A stretch of 43,567 nucleotides of DNA from an uncultured Clostridia bacterium (GTDB lineage Bacteria; Bacillota; Clostridia; TANB77; CAG-508): assembly GCA_934130435.1 (NCBI GenBank), contig CAKOYB010000009.1, positions 1 through 43,567 of the forward strand, given 5' to 3'. The position numbers and the translations under genes are program-made. The notes under the pieces are model-generated. The model was not told the DNA's origin, did no database searches, and saw only the letters and a list, made by a program, of their open reading frames with translations. This document shows positions 1 to 7,943 of the stretch, one piece after another; the stretch's first letter is position 1; the number at the start of each line of letters is the position of its first letter.

Positions 1-95
1 TCTCCTTCTTTTATTCTTAAGGTTTTTCTAATTTCTTTTGGTATAACTATTCTCCCTAAATCGTCTATTCTTCTAACTACACCTGTTGCTTTCAT
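1..95 (-). CDS. spoVT: Stage V sporulation protein T / AbrB-family regulator, N-terminal fragment
   Basis: Only the first 31 codons are inside the window; the gene continues past the left edge. The visible protein starts MKATGVVRRIDDLGRIVIPK, the swapped-hairpin AbrB DNA-binding domain, and this start matches SpoVT very closely. SpoVT is a forespore transcription regulator that modulates sigma-G genes; a general AbrB paralogue is the alternative, because the SpoVT GAF domain is not visible. The ATG at 95 is preceded by a strong AAGGAGG site. The upstream 287 nt hold a candidate forespore promoter and the terminator of the prepilin gene. Confidence 0.85.
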   Translation of the reverse strand, partial: MKATGVVRRIDDLGRIVIPKEIRKTLRIKEG

Positions 96-125
96 ATATT
101 TCCTCCTTAATTATTTTGTTGTTTT

Positions 126-155
126 TATTATTTGTTTGAGGAATTTTTTTATTCA
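126..155 (-). promoter_or_regulatory. Candidate sigma-G-like promoter for spoVT
   Basis: On the minus strand TGAATA (155-150) is followed after 17 nt by AATAATA (132-126). This resembles the sigma-G consensus (-35 TGAATA, -10 CATACTA; 5 of 7 in the -10). spoVT is sigma-G dependent in Bacillus, so the position makes sense, but AT-rich sequence gives many chance matches. Confidence 0.25.
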
Positions 156-293
156 TAATTTTGACAAAAAATATATAAAATTGAATAAAAAATTAATTGT
201 TCGTGCTGCCTAAAATATTATATTTTTTATAAAGAGAACAAATATATAGTTTTATGGATTTCATCCTTTCTATAATTTAAATTTTTTTATACA

Positions 294-329
294 ATAAAAA
301 ACGATATAGCTTCATGTTTACTACATCGT
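294..329 (-). terminator. Intrinsic terminator of prepilin gene 1
   Basis: Arms ACGATATAG (301-309) and CTACATCGT (321-329) form a 9-bp stem with one G-U pair, an 11-nt loop and a T-run on the minus strand (300-294 are the complement). It lies about 55 nt after the prepilin stop. The plus strand also has a T-rich tail, so it may work both ways. Confidence 0.7.
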
Positions 330-382
330 TTTATTTTTTTTGCAAATGTTGTGTTCGGACACACAAGCCCGACAACGCCCTT

Positions 383-1570
383 TTAGATATAAATTACGGC
401 TCGAACAAACATTTGTTCCGTATAGCGACTACCGTCAGTTTTGTACAAGCAGTCTGGTTTAAACTTCTTGTCACCTTCAATGCTGTATATGTAAAAATTC
501 GCATAACTAGAGCCACAAGAAACACATGGCGTAGCAAGCCAATAATATCCTTTTTTTAAACTTCTAATTGCTTCCTCCTGTTTGTAGCTTAAATAAAAAT
601 AAAAATACGTCCATTTTAATTGTACTTTTTTTTCAGTTGAATCAATCTTCACTATTTCTCCGCTTTCATTTACAAATGTTTTGCCCTTTGAATTTGCATA
701 GTTATAAGTATATTCTCTTCCATAGTTCGAATTCATTTCTTCTTTTGTTATTCCGCATCCTGCATTATCTAGTATTTCAAGGATGTCCTCTAGTGTTATA
801 CTTCTTGCTCCTTCTATTCCTGTGGTTTCACTTGCTACTTTATTTAATGTGTCTACTGCATGTGCATATGAGTATACTGCTCTTTTAAAAACTTCTTCGT
901 CCGTATAATTATTACTTTCATCTTCCGCTGGTACAGCTGCTACAGCTACTGGATCATTATATCCTAATGTTTTCTTGAACGATTGAGCAGGTCCCATTGA
1001 AACTAGTTTTATTTTGTCATCTTCTACTCCTATTACTTCCCATTCTCCTGTATATGAGCCATCTTTACATTTTACGCCTTCAGCTTCTAATTTAGATTTT
1101 ACTTCGCCATTTGTATATGTATCTCCTATTGTTACTGTTTCATCTCCTTTTGTATATGAGCCATTTCCATTATTTGCCCAGCTTTCTCCTTTTTTACCTA
1201 TTTTTACTTTATCTATACTTCCATTTTTGTTTATTGTGTATATTCTTCCACTTGATTTTATTTTTACTTCAAAGTATTCTTCTGTTTCTTTTATTATTTG
1301 AAAATCGTCTTTAAATCGCTCTTTTAATGCTGTTTCTAGTGGAGCTTTGTTTATTGTTCCCATTCCATCTATTGCTGCTTGGTTTATTGCTAGTTGTATT
1401 TTTTCTTTTTCTTCTGCTTCTGAATATACTTCTTTTGCTGTCTGGGTTTTACTTAGTATTCCACCATCTTTTATTGCTCTTATACTTACTACTGCTAATA
1501 TCAAAAGTATTATTATTGTTATTATTAGAGCAACTAATGTTATTCCTTTCTCGTTTTTGGTTAGTTTCAT
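383..1570 (-). CDS. Prepilin-like (type IV pilin N-terminal motif) surface protein with variable C-terminal domain, copy 1
   Basis: The first residues MKLTKNEKG are a short basic leader ending in Gly9, followed by ITLVALIITIIILLILA, the hydrophobic helix of a type IV prepilin-like protein. Cleavage after Gly9 is expected; the usual Glu at position 5 of the mature protein is replaced by Ala. I chose the ATG at 1570 because AGGAGG sits 8 nt upstream; an ATG further upstream (1633) has no such site and would put a polar stretch before the leader. The protein is 395 aa. Residues after the helix are shared with the copy at the right edge. The middle has a WEVIGVEDDKIKLVS segment, and the end has YWLATP...FVRAVIYI, resembling the YWLAS...VRPVV ending of related Clostridial surface proteins. 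The last ~180 nt have clearly higher GC than the rest. Function is unknown: a pilus/pseudopilus-like or anchored adhesin is an inference. Confidence 0.8.
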   Translation of the reverse strand: MKLTKNEKGITLVALIITIIILLILAVVSIRAIKDGGILSKTQTAKEVYSEAEEKEKIQLAINQAAIDGMGTINKAPLETALKERFKDDFQIIKETEEYFEVKIKSSGRIYTINKNGSIDKVKIGKKGESWANNGNGSYTKGDETVTIGDTYTNGEVKSKLEAEGVKCKDGSYTGEWEVIGVEDDKIKLVSMGPAQSFKKTLGYNDPVAVAAVPAEDESNNYTDEEVFKRAVYSYAHAVDTLNKVASETTGIEGARSITLEDILEILDNAGCGITKEEMNSNYGREYTYNYANSKGKTFVNESGEIVKIDSTEKKVQLKWTYFYFYLSYKQEEAIRSLKKGYYWLATPCVSCGSSYANFYIYSIEGDKKFKPDCLYKTDGSRYTEQMFVRAVIYI

Positions 1571-1605
1571 TTTTTTCTTTTCCTCCTTTTTTATTTTTGC
1601 AACGC

Positions 1606-1641
1606 AAAAAGAGATGAATTTTATTTTGTCCATCTCTTTTT
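1606..1641 (-). terminator. Hairpin between the 37-codon ORF and prepilin gene 1
   Basis: Arms AAAAAGAGATG (1606-1616) and CATCTCTTTTT (1631-1641) form an 11-bp perfect stem with a 14-nt loop. On the minus strand the second arm ends in TTTTT, so this can act as an intrinsic terminator or attenuator in front of the prepilin gene. It overlaps the last codons and stop of the small ORF. Confidence 0.55.
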
Positions 1642-1734
1642 ATATACACAAACTAAAGCAGTTTTGTTTTCTGTTCTTTTTTCTTTTATTAAATTACCGT
1701 GTGTTACATTCTCAGTCGTTACAAGCTTTGTCAT
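1621..1734 (-). CDS. Candidate 37-aa small protein or leader peptide upstream of prepilin gene 1
   Basis: An ATG at 1734 is preceded by AAAGGAG with a 9-nt spacer, and opens 37 codons beginning MTKLVTTENVTHGN and ending YKKRWTK, rich in Lys and Thr. A near-consensus promoter lies upstream and a hairpin with a T-tail overlaps its stop. That arrangement looks either like an independent small gene or like a translated leader whose hairpin controls transcription into the prepilin gene. I do not recognise the peptide; it has no obvious signal or membrane segment. Confidence 0.45.
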   Translation of the reverse strand: MTKLVTTENVTHGNLIKEKRTENKTALVCVYKKRWTK

Positions 1735-1792
1735 TTGTAATTTCTCCTTTTATATTTTCTTGCGTTGTCTTTTACTTTTATTAACTGTTTTT

Positions 1793-1821
1793 ATTATTAC
1801 ATAAGAAAGTTCAATTTTCAA
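1793..1821 (-). promoter_or_regulatory. Sigma-A-type promoter upstream of small ORF and prepilin gene 1
   Basis: TTGAAA (1821-1816), a 17-nt spacer, and AATAAT (1798-1793) preceded by TG as in an extended -10. It reads toward the small ORF at 1734 and the prepilin gene at 1570. Confidence 0.5.
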
Positions 1822-1914
1822 TAGTTTTATACCAAATTTAAAATTATAAATTATTACTTTATCTAACCTATTTTTTGTATGTTTTTAAGGCTGATAATTA
1901 ATATATTTATTGCT

Positions 1915-2862
1915 TTAATTATCATTCATTTCTTTTTTTCCATTATATTCATCAATAAAATATAATGGTCTGTTTTTGGTCTCATTAAATATTCTTCCTA
2001 AATACTCTCCCATTATTCCAAATAATAAGATTTGAATTCCAGAGAAGAATAATATTAATAAGATTATTGCTTGAAAAGCTTGAATTGGTTCACTTATTAC
2101 AATTGATTTAACTATAACATATATAAAATATACAAATAACATTAAGAAAGTTGGTATACTCAAATATGTTGATATTCTCAATGGTGATGTTGTAAATGAT
2201 GTTATCCCATCTATTGCTAAGTCTACTAGTTTTTTATAATTCCATTTAGTTTTTCCAGCAATTCTTGCATCTCTGTCAAATAATACTTCTTTTTTCTTAT
2301 ATCCAATCCAACTAAACATGCTTTTTGAACATCTTTGAGTTTCTCTTAATTTTTTTAATGCATTTACGCATCTTCTATCTAGTAGCCTAAAATCCCCTGT
2401 GTCTTTTTGTATTTCTATTCTTGTTAAACTTTGTAAGACTTTATAATACATTTTTGATGTAAACTTTTTAAAGAATGTTTCTCCTTCTCTTGATCTTCTT
2501 TTTGCGTATACATCATCATATCCTTCTTCCCAGTATTTTATTAATTCTGGAATTAATTCTGGTGGGTCTTGCAAATCAGCATCCAAAAATATAACTGCAT
2601 CACCTGTAGCATAATCCATTCCGGCAATCATTGCTATTTCTTTTCCAAAATTTCTAGAAAAAGTTACATAACAAAATCTATTATCATTTTCTCTTATTTT
2701 TTTTATTTGTTCTAGTGTTTTATCCTTGCTTCCATCATCAACAAATAATACTTCAAATTCATAGTTTTCTATTTTGTTTATTAAATTTGTTAATCTTTCG
2801 TATAAATATGGTATTGTTTCTTCCTCATTATATGCAGGTATTACAATAGAAATCTTTTTCAT
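1915..2862 (-). CDS. GT2 family glycosyltransferase, undecaprenyl-phosphate sugar transferase type
   Basis: The 315-aa protein starts MKKISIVIPAYNEEETIP, the nucleotide-sugar-binding start of GT-A family 2 enzymes, followed by FVDDGSKD and the metal-binding FLDADLQDP motif near residue 95. Two hydrophobic segments in the last third and a soluble tail match the GtrB/ArnC/dolichyl-phosphate-sugar-synthase-like family, which loads a sugar on undecaprenyl phosphate at the inner face of the membrane. The start at 2862 was chosen for the GAGGA site and because an earlier in-frame start would run further into the gtrA gene, which stops at 2867. Its neighbour is a GtrA protein, the usual partner. Substrate sugar is unknown. 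Confidence 0.85.
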   Translation of the reverse strand: MKKISIVIPAYNEEETIPYLYERLTNLINKIENYEFEVLFVDDGSKDKTLEQIKKIRENDNRFCYVTFSRNFGKEIAMIAGMDYATGDAVIFLDADLQDPPELIPELIKYWEEGYDDVYAKRRSREGETFFKKFTSKMYYKVLQSLTRIEIQKDTGDFRLLDRRCVNALKKLRETQRCSKSMFSWIGYKKKEVLFDRDARIAGKTKWNYKKLVDLAIDGITSFTTSPLRISTYLSIPTFLMLFVYFIYVIVKSIVISEPIQAFQAIILLILFFSGIQILLFGIMGEYLGRIFNETKNRPLYFIDEYNGKKEMNDN

Positions 2863-2866
2863 TTTA

Positions 2867-3310
2867 TTATTCCTCTTTTTCTTTATTTTTAAATACAATT
2901 ATTTTACTTAATATATAATTTCCTATAATTACTATAACTTGAGTTACAAGTGTCCAGATAACTACCCATGTATCAGTATTTAATTTTAGTGCTGTAACAA
3001 ATATAAACATTAATAACATTTCAAGTCCTAATGTTGTAAGTCTTGAAATATAAAATTTTAGTGCTTCTTTAAATATCTGTTTTGATTTACTTTCAAATAC
3101 CCAAATTCTATTTGTTACATAAGCAAATGTACATGCTACAATCCAAGAAATAATAACTGCAATTTGAAGTTGAATTCCATTCTCTGCATTTAAAATTGTA
3201 AATAATAATAAATACTTTACAGTTATACTTACTATAGTTGTAAGAACACCAAATATTAAATAATTTATTACTTCTTTATATTTTGTATAAATCTCTTTTA
3301 TTTTTTCCAT
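2867..3310 (-). CDS. GtrA-family membrane protein
   Basis: This 147-aa protein has four hydrophobic segments and the GtrA pattern: YLIFGVLTTIVS near the N-terminus, then AYVTNRIWVFESKS after the second helix, and a C-terminal KIIVFKNK. GtrA proteins are thought to flip or help present undecaprenyl-phosphate-linked sugars for glycosylation of teichoic acid or other wall polymers. The gene follows tmk by 2 nt and is followed directly by the GT2 enzyme, so the two form a likely flippase/transferase pair. Confidence 0.85.
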   Translation of the reverse strand: MEKIKEIYTKYKEVINYLIFGVLTTIVSITVKYLLLFTILNAENGIQLQIAVIISWIVACTFAYVTNRIWVFESKSKQIFKEALKFYISRLTTLGLEMLLMFIFVTALKLNTDTWVVIWTLVTQVIVIIGNYILSKIIVFKNKEKEE

Positions 3311-3312
3311 TT

Positions 3313-3993
3313 CTAGCTCTCTTTTATATATTTTTGTATTTCTTTATATATTTCTTCGTGAATATCATCAATTGTTCTAATTTCATTTTCTTTAATACAT
3401 TTAACTTCATACCAATTATACTTATCTACTAAATCACATGCTGCATTATATGCATCAATTATATGATTTTTATCTCTTTCATGTATATCTTTTTTAGTTT
3501 GATGAGTAAATTTATTTTCTCTATTCTCCATTAATTTTAATGCATATTCAGGAGGCATATTCAAAAAGAAAGTTTTTGTTGGTATTGGTAGTCCATATAT
3601 TCCAAATTCAAAATCCCATAGCCAATTTAAAAATTTTTCTCTTTCTACCTCATCTTTAATTTTTCCTGCTTGGTGAACCATATTAGCTGTTGTGTATCTA
3701 TCTGCTAATATTATTCCTCCTTCATTATAATATTTTTCTAAATATCTTTTATATGTTGCATATCTATCTGCAGCAAAGAAAGTGGAAGCAATGTAAGGAC
3801 TAACTTCTTTAGCATTTTCTCCAAATTCTCCTGACAAATACATTTTTACAAGTGATGATGATGGATCATCATAATTTGGAAAGCTAACTAGTTTGTAAGC
3901 AATTTTTTCTTTATCTAATCTTTCCTGTAGTTTTTTTAATTGTGTTTGTTTTCCGCTTCCATCTGTTCCATCTATTACAAATAACTTACCCAT
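3313..3993 (-). CDS. tmk: Thymidylate kinase (dTMP kinase)
   Basis: A 226-aa P-loop kinase: MGKLFVIDGTDGSGKQTQ carries the Walker A motif at about residues 9-16. FPNYDDPSS after the second strand and DRYTTANMVHQAGK near residue 100 are the family's substrate-binding segments. It phosphorylates dTMP to dTDP for DNA synthesis. The ATG overlaps the last 8 nt of metG, with GAAGGA inside the metG end as its ribosome-binding site, which suggests translational coupling. Sequence is of the longer clostridial type rather than the ~210-aa E. coli type. Confidence 0.9.
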   Translation of the reverse strand: MGKLFVIDGTDGSGKQTQLKKLQERLDKEKIAYKLVSFPNYDDPSSSLVKMYLSGEFGENAKEVSPYIASTFFAADRYATYKRYLEKYYNEGGIILADRYTTANMVHQAGKIKDEVEREKFLNWLWDFEFGIYGLPIPTKTFFLNMPPEYALKLMENRENKFTHQTKKDIHERDKNHIIDAYNAACDLVDKYNWYEVKCIKENEIRTIDDIHEEIYKEIQKYIKES

Positions 3994-5572
3994 TTTTCAT
4001 TCCTTCTTTTATATAATTAATCTCTTCTTCTGGTTCTAATCTAACAAATAGTGGTATTCCTTTTGAAGTAATCTTTTTATTATCTTTTATTAAATTATAT
4101 TTATATAGACTATCCCAACTAGTAAGTTGTTCTTCATTTAAATTTAATTGATTTAATATATTATCTGATGTTTCATTCATAAAAGGTTTTATCAATATAG
4201 CTATTTTTCTTAAGCTCTCCACCAAATGATACATAACAGAAGCTAACTTTTCTAATTCTTCATTTTTTGCTAGAACCCATGGCATTGTTTCATCAATATA
4301 TTTATTTGCTCTAGATATTAATTTCCATATTTCTTGAAGTGCTTGAGAAACTCTGTATTTGTCCATCTCTTCTTCAACTTTTTTAATTTGATTCATTGCA
4401 AAATCTTCTATTTCTTTATCTACTTCGTTTTTTATACCATCATATGAAGGTATTATTCCGTTAAAGTATTTATTTATCATTCCAATTGTTCTATTTAATA
4501 AGTTTCCTAAGTCATTTGCTAAGTCTGAATTAAAAATTTGTACAAAATCTTCTGGTGTAAATACTGCATCTTGTCCATAAGGAAATTCCTTAAATAGAAA
4601 ATATTTAGTTGCATCTAAACCATATCTATTTATTAACAATTCTGGATAAACAACATTTCCCTTTGATTTAGACATTTTTCCGTCTTTCATCATTATAAAT
4701 CCGTGTGCATATATCTTTTTAGGTAATGGTAAATTTAGTGCCATTAAAAATATTGGCCAATATATTCCATGAAATCTTATAATATCTTTTCCTACAACAT
4801 GCAAATCGGCTGGCCAAAACTTTTTGAATAGTTCATCATTGTCGCTTCCATATCCAAGTGCAGTTATGTAGTTTACAAGAGCATCTAACCAAACATATAT
4901 AACATGCTTAGGATCTTTTTTTACCTTTACTCCCCAGTCAAAAGATGTTCTCGTAACACATAGATCTTCTAGTCCTGGCTTTATAAAGTTATTAAATAAT
5001 TCATTTCTTCTAGATTCTGGTTCAATAAAGTCTGGGTTCTCTCTGTATAATTCTTCTAATCTTTCTTGATATTTTTTCATATTGAAAAAATATGCTTCTT
5101 CTTCCATTTTTACAACTTCTCTACCACAATCAGGGCACATTCCATCTACTAATTGTGTTTCTGTAAAATATGTCTCACAAGGCATACAATATAGTCCTTC
5201 GTATTTTCCTTTATATATGTCACCTTGTTCCATTAATTTATCAAATATTTCTTCTACAACTTTTGTATGTCTTTCCTCTGTTGTTCTAATAAAGTCATTA
5301 TTTTGTATATTCATTAACTTCCACAGTTTTTGTGCTTGCTTTGCCATTTCATCAACGTGTTGTTGTGGTGATAAGCCTCTTTTTTCTGCTACTGTTTGAA
5401 CCTTTTGTCCATGTTCATCCAATCCAGTTAATAAATATGTTTCATATCCTCTTAAGCTCTTATACCTTTTTATACTATCACATAAAGCTGTACAATATGC
5501 TGTACCTATATGAAACTTTCCGCTAGGATAGTAAATAGGTGTAGTAATATAGAATGTTTTATTTTCTTCCAT
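3986..5572 (-). CDS. metG: Methionyl-tRNA synthetase, short form
   Basis: A 528-aa class I aminoacyl-tRNA synthetase that charges tRNA-Met. Visible are the HIGH variant HIGT at residues 21-24, a zinc knuckle CMPCETYF...CPDCG around 129-150, and KMSKSKGN near residue 300. Many bacterial MetRS proteins are ~650 aa because of a C-terminal OB-fold tRNA-binding domain; that domain is missing here, since the protein ends soon after the anticodon-binding helices. The start ATG lies 3 nt after the upstream stop, and its GGAGG site is made from the last codons of that gene. Confidence 0.95.
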   Translation of the reverse strand: MEENKTFYITTPIYYPSGKFHIGTAYCTALCDSIKRYKSLRGYETYLLTGLDEHGQKVQTVAEKRGLSPQQHVDEMAKQAQKLWKLMNIQNNDFIRTTEERHTKVVEEIFDKLMEQGDIYKGKYEGLYCMPCETYFTETQLVDGMCPDCGREVVKMEEEAYFFNMKKYQERLEELYRENPDFIEPESRRNELFNNFIKPGLEDLCVTRTSFDWGVKVKKDPKHVIYVWLDALVNYITALGYGSDNDELFKKFWPADLHVVGKDIIRFHGIYWPIFLMALNLPLPKKIYAHGFIMMKDGKMSKSKGNVVYPELLINRYGLDATKYFLFKEFPYGQDAVFTPEDFVQIFNSDLANDLGNLLNRTIGMINKYFNGIIPSYDGIKNEVDKEIEDFAMNQIKKVEEEMDKYRVSQALQEIWKLISRANKYIDETMPWVLAKNEELEKLASVMYHLVESLRKIAILIKPFMNETSDNILNQLNLNEEQLTSWDSLYKYNLIKDNKKITSKGIPLFVRLEPEEEINYIKEGMKNG

Positions 5573-5575
5573 TTA

Positions 5576-6991
5576 TTATTCCTCCGTTATTTGTTTTAAT
5601 CCTGACATTTTAAAACCTGCTATAGCAGTTTCAATCTGGTTTCCATAAACCTGGTTAAATCTTTGAACTAATGCAGTTAATATTCCATTAATTTGTTCTT
5701 GAGTCATATTGTTTAGTTTTACAGAGTTATCATTTGTTAAATTTTCAATTTTTACATTATTTGAAAACATAATATTACTATTATACTTGATATTTGCAAC
5801 AAAATTATCTGAATTAATATTCTGTGTTAAGTTTATTCCAACATTATTTGATAAATAATTATTTATTTCAACATTAAAACTATAATTTAAATTATTTTTT
5901 TGAGAGTTAGCACTTATAGTATAAACTAAATTGCTTCCATTATCTTCTTTTATAATAACATAAGTTATATCGTCTTGCAAACTAGAATTACTATTTGTGG
6001 TAACTAAATGCATTATCATTTTATTATTTTCAAAACTAATCTCTAGCAAATTAGAATCATTATCTGTAATGGTTGTAATTTTATATTTCTTTGCAGTTTT
6101 ATTTTGAACAGTAAGTTCAATTTTCAATGCTTCTGTATTTTTAGTCTCTTTATTTGCTGTTTTATTAATAATTTCTTGAATTTTATTTTTTACAGTATCT
6201 GAAGAAAGTTTATAATTTACAGAATTAAGTTTATTCACTAATAGATTAATTAATATATCATCATTTTTGGCTGTTTCAAGTAATTTTTGTTCTATGTTTA
6301 AAATTTCAGAATCTGTTAGTGTCATTAATAATACTGTTGATCCGTCTTGACTTTTACTTTTTGAAAAGTGTTCTTTATCTATATTTTGTTCTATTATTGT
6401 TGTATATGTTGTTTTTAGTGAATTAAGTGTTTCATCATCAATTTTTAATAATTCAATTATATCAATTTCTGGTATAGAATCAGGAAAATCACTAACATCT
6501 GCCGCTCCGAGTTTTTTTAAAAATTCTTTTAAATTTGAATTCTCAACGCTTAAATACCTGTTTGTAATTTTATCTAAAAAGATTCCATAAACATTAACAT
6601 CTTTTATAAAACTTCCTTTAAATATACTTTGATTATTTGAAATCAAATCAAGTTGTCCATTACTTTGTTTTGTTTGAACATTGGAATTTAATTGATAGTT
6701 TATTTTAAATAGTTCTTGCAAATCTGCTACATTTGCTGCATTATTTGTGCCATAAGAAATCTGAATGTTTCCATTTTCTGTATTATTATATTTTTTCTTT
6801 CTTTCGAATAATGTTGATGCTTTGTTCAGCCCATTATCTTTCATCATCTCATTGCTAAGCAAATATTTATAAAATAATTGTTGATTAGTTTTAAATATAT
6901 CTGTTTTTAAATATAAATAAGAAAGTATTCCTGCCAATAAAGCAATTAACACTACAATTGATATAATTATTATACTTCTTTTGTTTTTCAT
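5576..6991 (-). CDS. Membrane-anchored extracytoplasmic protein of unknown function
   Basis: The 471-aa protein begins MKNKRSIIIISIVVLIALLAGILSY, a single N-terminal membrane anchor or uncleaved signal; no lipobox Cys is seen. The remainder is Asn/Thr/Ser/Lys-rich with mostly beta-like alternation and no motif I can name. The start at 6991 is set by GGAGG 7 nt upstream; the longer reading adds a polar stretch before the membrane helix. It is the first gene of a tight run with metG, tmk, gtrA and GT2 behind a good promoter, so a role in the envelope is possible but not shown. Confidence 0.75.
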   Translation of the reverse strand: MKNKRSIIIISIVVLIALLAGILSYLYLKTDIFKTNQQLFYKYLLSNEMMKDNGLNKASTLFERKKKYNNTENGNIQISYGTNNAANVADLQELFKINYQLNSNVQTKQSNGQLDLISNNQSIFKGSFIKDVNVYGIFLDKITNRYLSVENSNLKEFLKKLGAADVSDFPDSIPEIDIIELLKIDDETLNSLKTTYTTIIEQNIDKEHFSKSKSQDGSTVLLMTLTDSEILNIEQKLLETAKNDDILINLLVNKLNSVNYKLSSDTVKNKIQEIINKTANKETKNTEALKIELTVQNKTAKKYKITTITDNDSNLLEISFENNKMIMHLVTTNSNSSLQDDITYVIIKEDNGSNLVYTISANSQKNNLNYSFNVEINNYLSNNVGINLTQNINSDNFVANIKYNSNIMFSNNVKIENLTNDNSVKLNNMTQEQINGILTALVQRFNQVYGNQIETAIAGFKMSGLKQITEE

Positions 6992-7036
6992 ATAAACCTC
7001 CAATTTTGAGTAATACATACTCTATTGATTTATTAC

Positions 7037-7065
7037 ATTATATATTTTTATGTACAATTTTTCAA
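7037..7065 (-). promoter_or_regulatory. Sigma-A promoter of the 5576-6991/metG/tmk/gtrA/GT2 operon
   Basis: TTGAAA (7065-7060), exactly 17 nt, then a perfect TATAAT (7042-7037). It abuts the stop codon of rlmB and reads into the unknown membrane protein gene at 6991. Confidence 0.75.
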
Positions 7066-7887
7066 CTATTTTTTCATTCGTTGCTTAACTATTTCATATG
7101 TTATAATTCCTGCAGAAACAGATGCATTTAATGATGTAATTTTTCCCATCATTGGGATTTTCACAAGCATATCACAATTTTCTGATACTAGTCTATTCAT
7201 TCCTGTTCCTTCACTTCCAATTACAAGTGCAATTGGTCCTGTTAAATCTTTTTCATAATAATAGTCTGATGCCTGTCCTTCTGTTCCTATTATCCAAAGT
7301 CCATTCTCTTTTAAGTACTTAATAGTTTCATTTATATTATTAACTCTTGCAATTTTCATATGTTCAACTGCCCCAGCTGATGCTTTATTTACTGTACTAT
7401 TAACAGACGCTGCTCTTCTTTTAGGTATTATTACTCCGTGAACACCTGCTGTTTCTGCAGTTCTTATTATTGCTCCCAAATTATGAGGATCTTCAATTCC
7501 ATCTAGTATTATAACAAAAGCATCCTCTTCTTTTGCCTTTGCTTCTTCTAAAATATCATCAACTTCACAATATTCAAAAGGAGGGACAATTGCAATAACT
7601 CCCTGATGGTTTCCTGTTTGGCTTAGTTCATCTAACTTACTTTTATCAACTTCAACAATTATAACTCTTTTATCTTTTGCTTTTCCGATTATTTTATTTA
7701 TAGAACCTTGTTTTTCTCCTCTTGTAATAAATATTTTATTAATATCTTTTCCAGATTCTAATAATTCTAACACAGAATTTCTGCCTTCTACTTGATCATC
7801 AAAGTTTTTCTTTTCTTGTTGCTTTCTATTGCTTATATTAGAAAATTGTTTTTTAGTTTTTTTATTATCATTCCTATTATTTTTCAT
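7066..7887 (-). CDS. rlmB: 23S rRNA (guanosine-2'-O-)-methyltransferase, TrmH/SpoU family
   Basis: 273 aa. A basic N-terminal extension (to about residue 30) precedes the substrate-binding domain (VEGRNSVLELLESG) and the knotted SPOUT domain with ILDGIEDPHNLGAIIRTAE, IALVIGSEGTGM and the C-terminal MMGKITSLNASVSAGI. These are the three SpoU motifs that bind SAM and catalyse ribose methylation. The closest family is RlmB/YacO, modifying G2251-equivalent of 23S rRNA. It follows lepA by 56 nt. Confidence 0.9.
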   Translation of the reverse strand: MKNNRNDNKKTKKQFSNISNRKQQEKKNFDDQVEGRNSVLELLESGKDINKIFITRGEKQGSINKIIGKAKDKRVIIVEVDKSKLDELSQTGNHQGVIAIVPPFEYCEVDDILEEAKAKEEDAFVIILDGIEDPHNLGAIIRTAETAGVHGVIIPKRRAASVNSTVNKASAGAVEHMKIARVNNINETIKYLKENGLWIIGTEGQASDYYYEKDLTGPIALVIGSEGTGMNRLVSENCDMLVKIPMMGKITSLNASVSAGIITYEIVKQRMKK

Positions 7888-7943
7888 TTTTACACCTTCT
7901 CTATTCGATTACTCTTTGTACTTTAAATTTTAAAAATTTAAGT

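Noticed and set aside
1347..1784. Long plus-strand reading frame opposite the prepilin gene
   Set aside because: Leu/Phe/Ser-rich translation with no ribosome-binding site; it is the mirror of a Lys/Ile-rich coding region on the minus strand, as are the other plus-strand frames under minus-strand genes.
1571..1914. c-di-GMP riboswitch before the prepilin gene
   Set aside because: Such genes are sometimes controlled by c-di-GMP, but the conserved receptor loops are absent; the region instead contains a small ORF and a hairpin.
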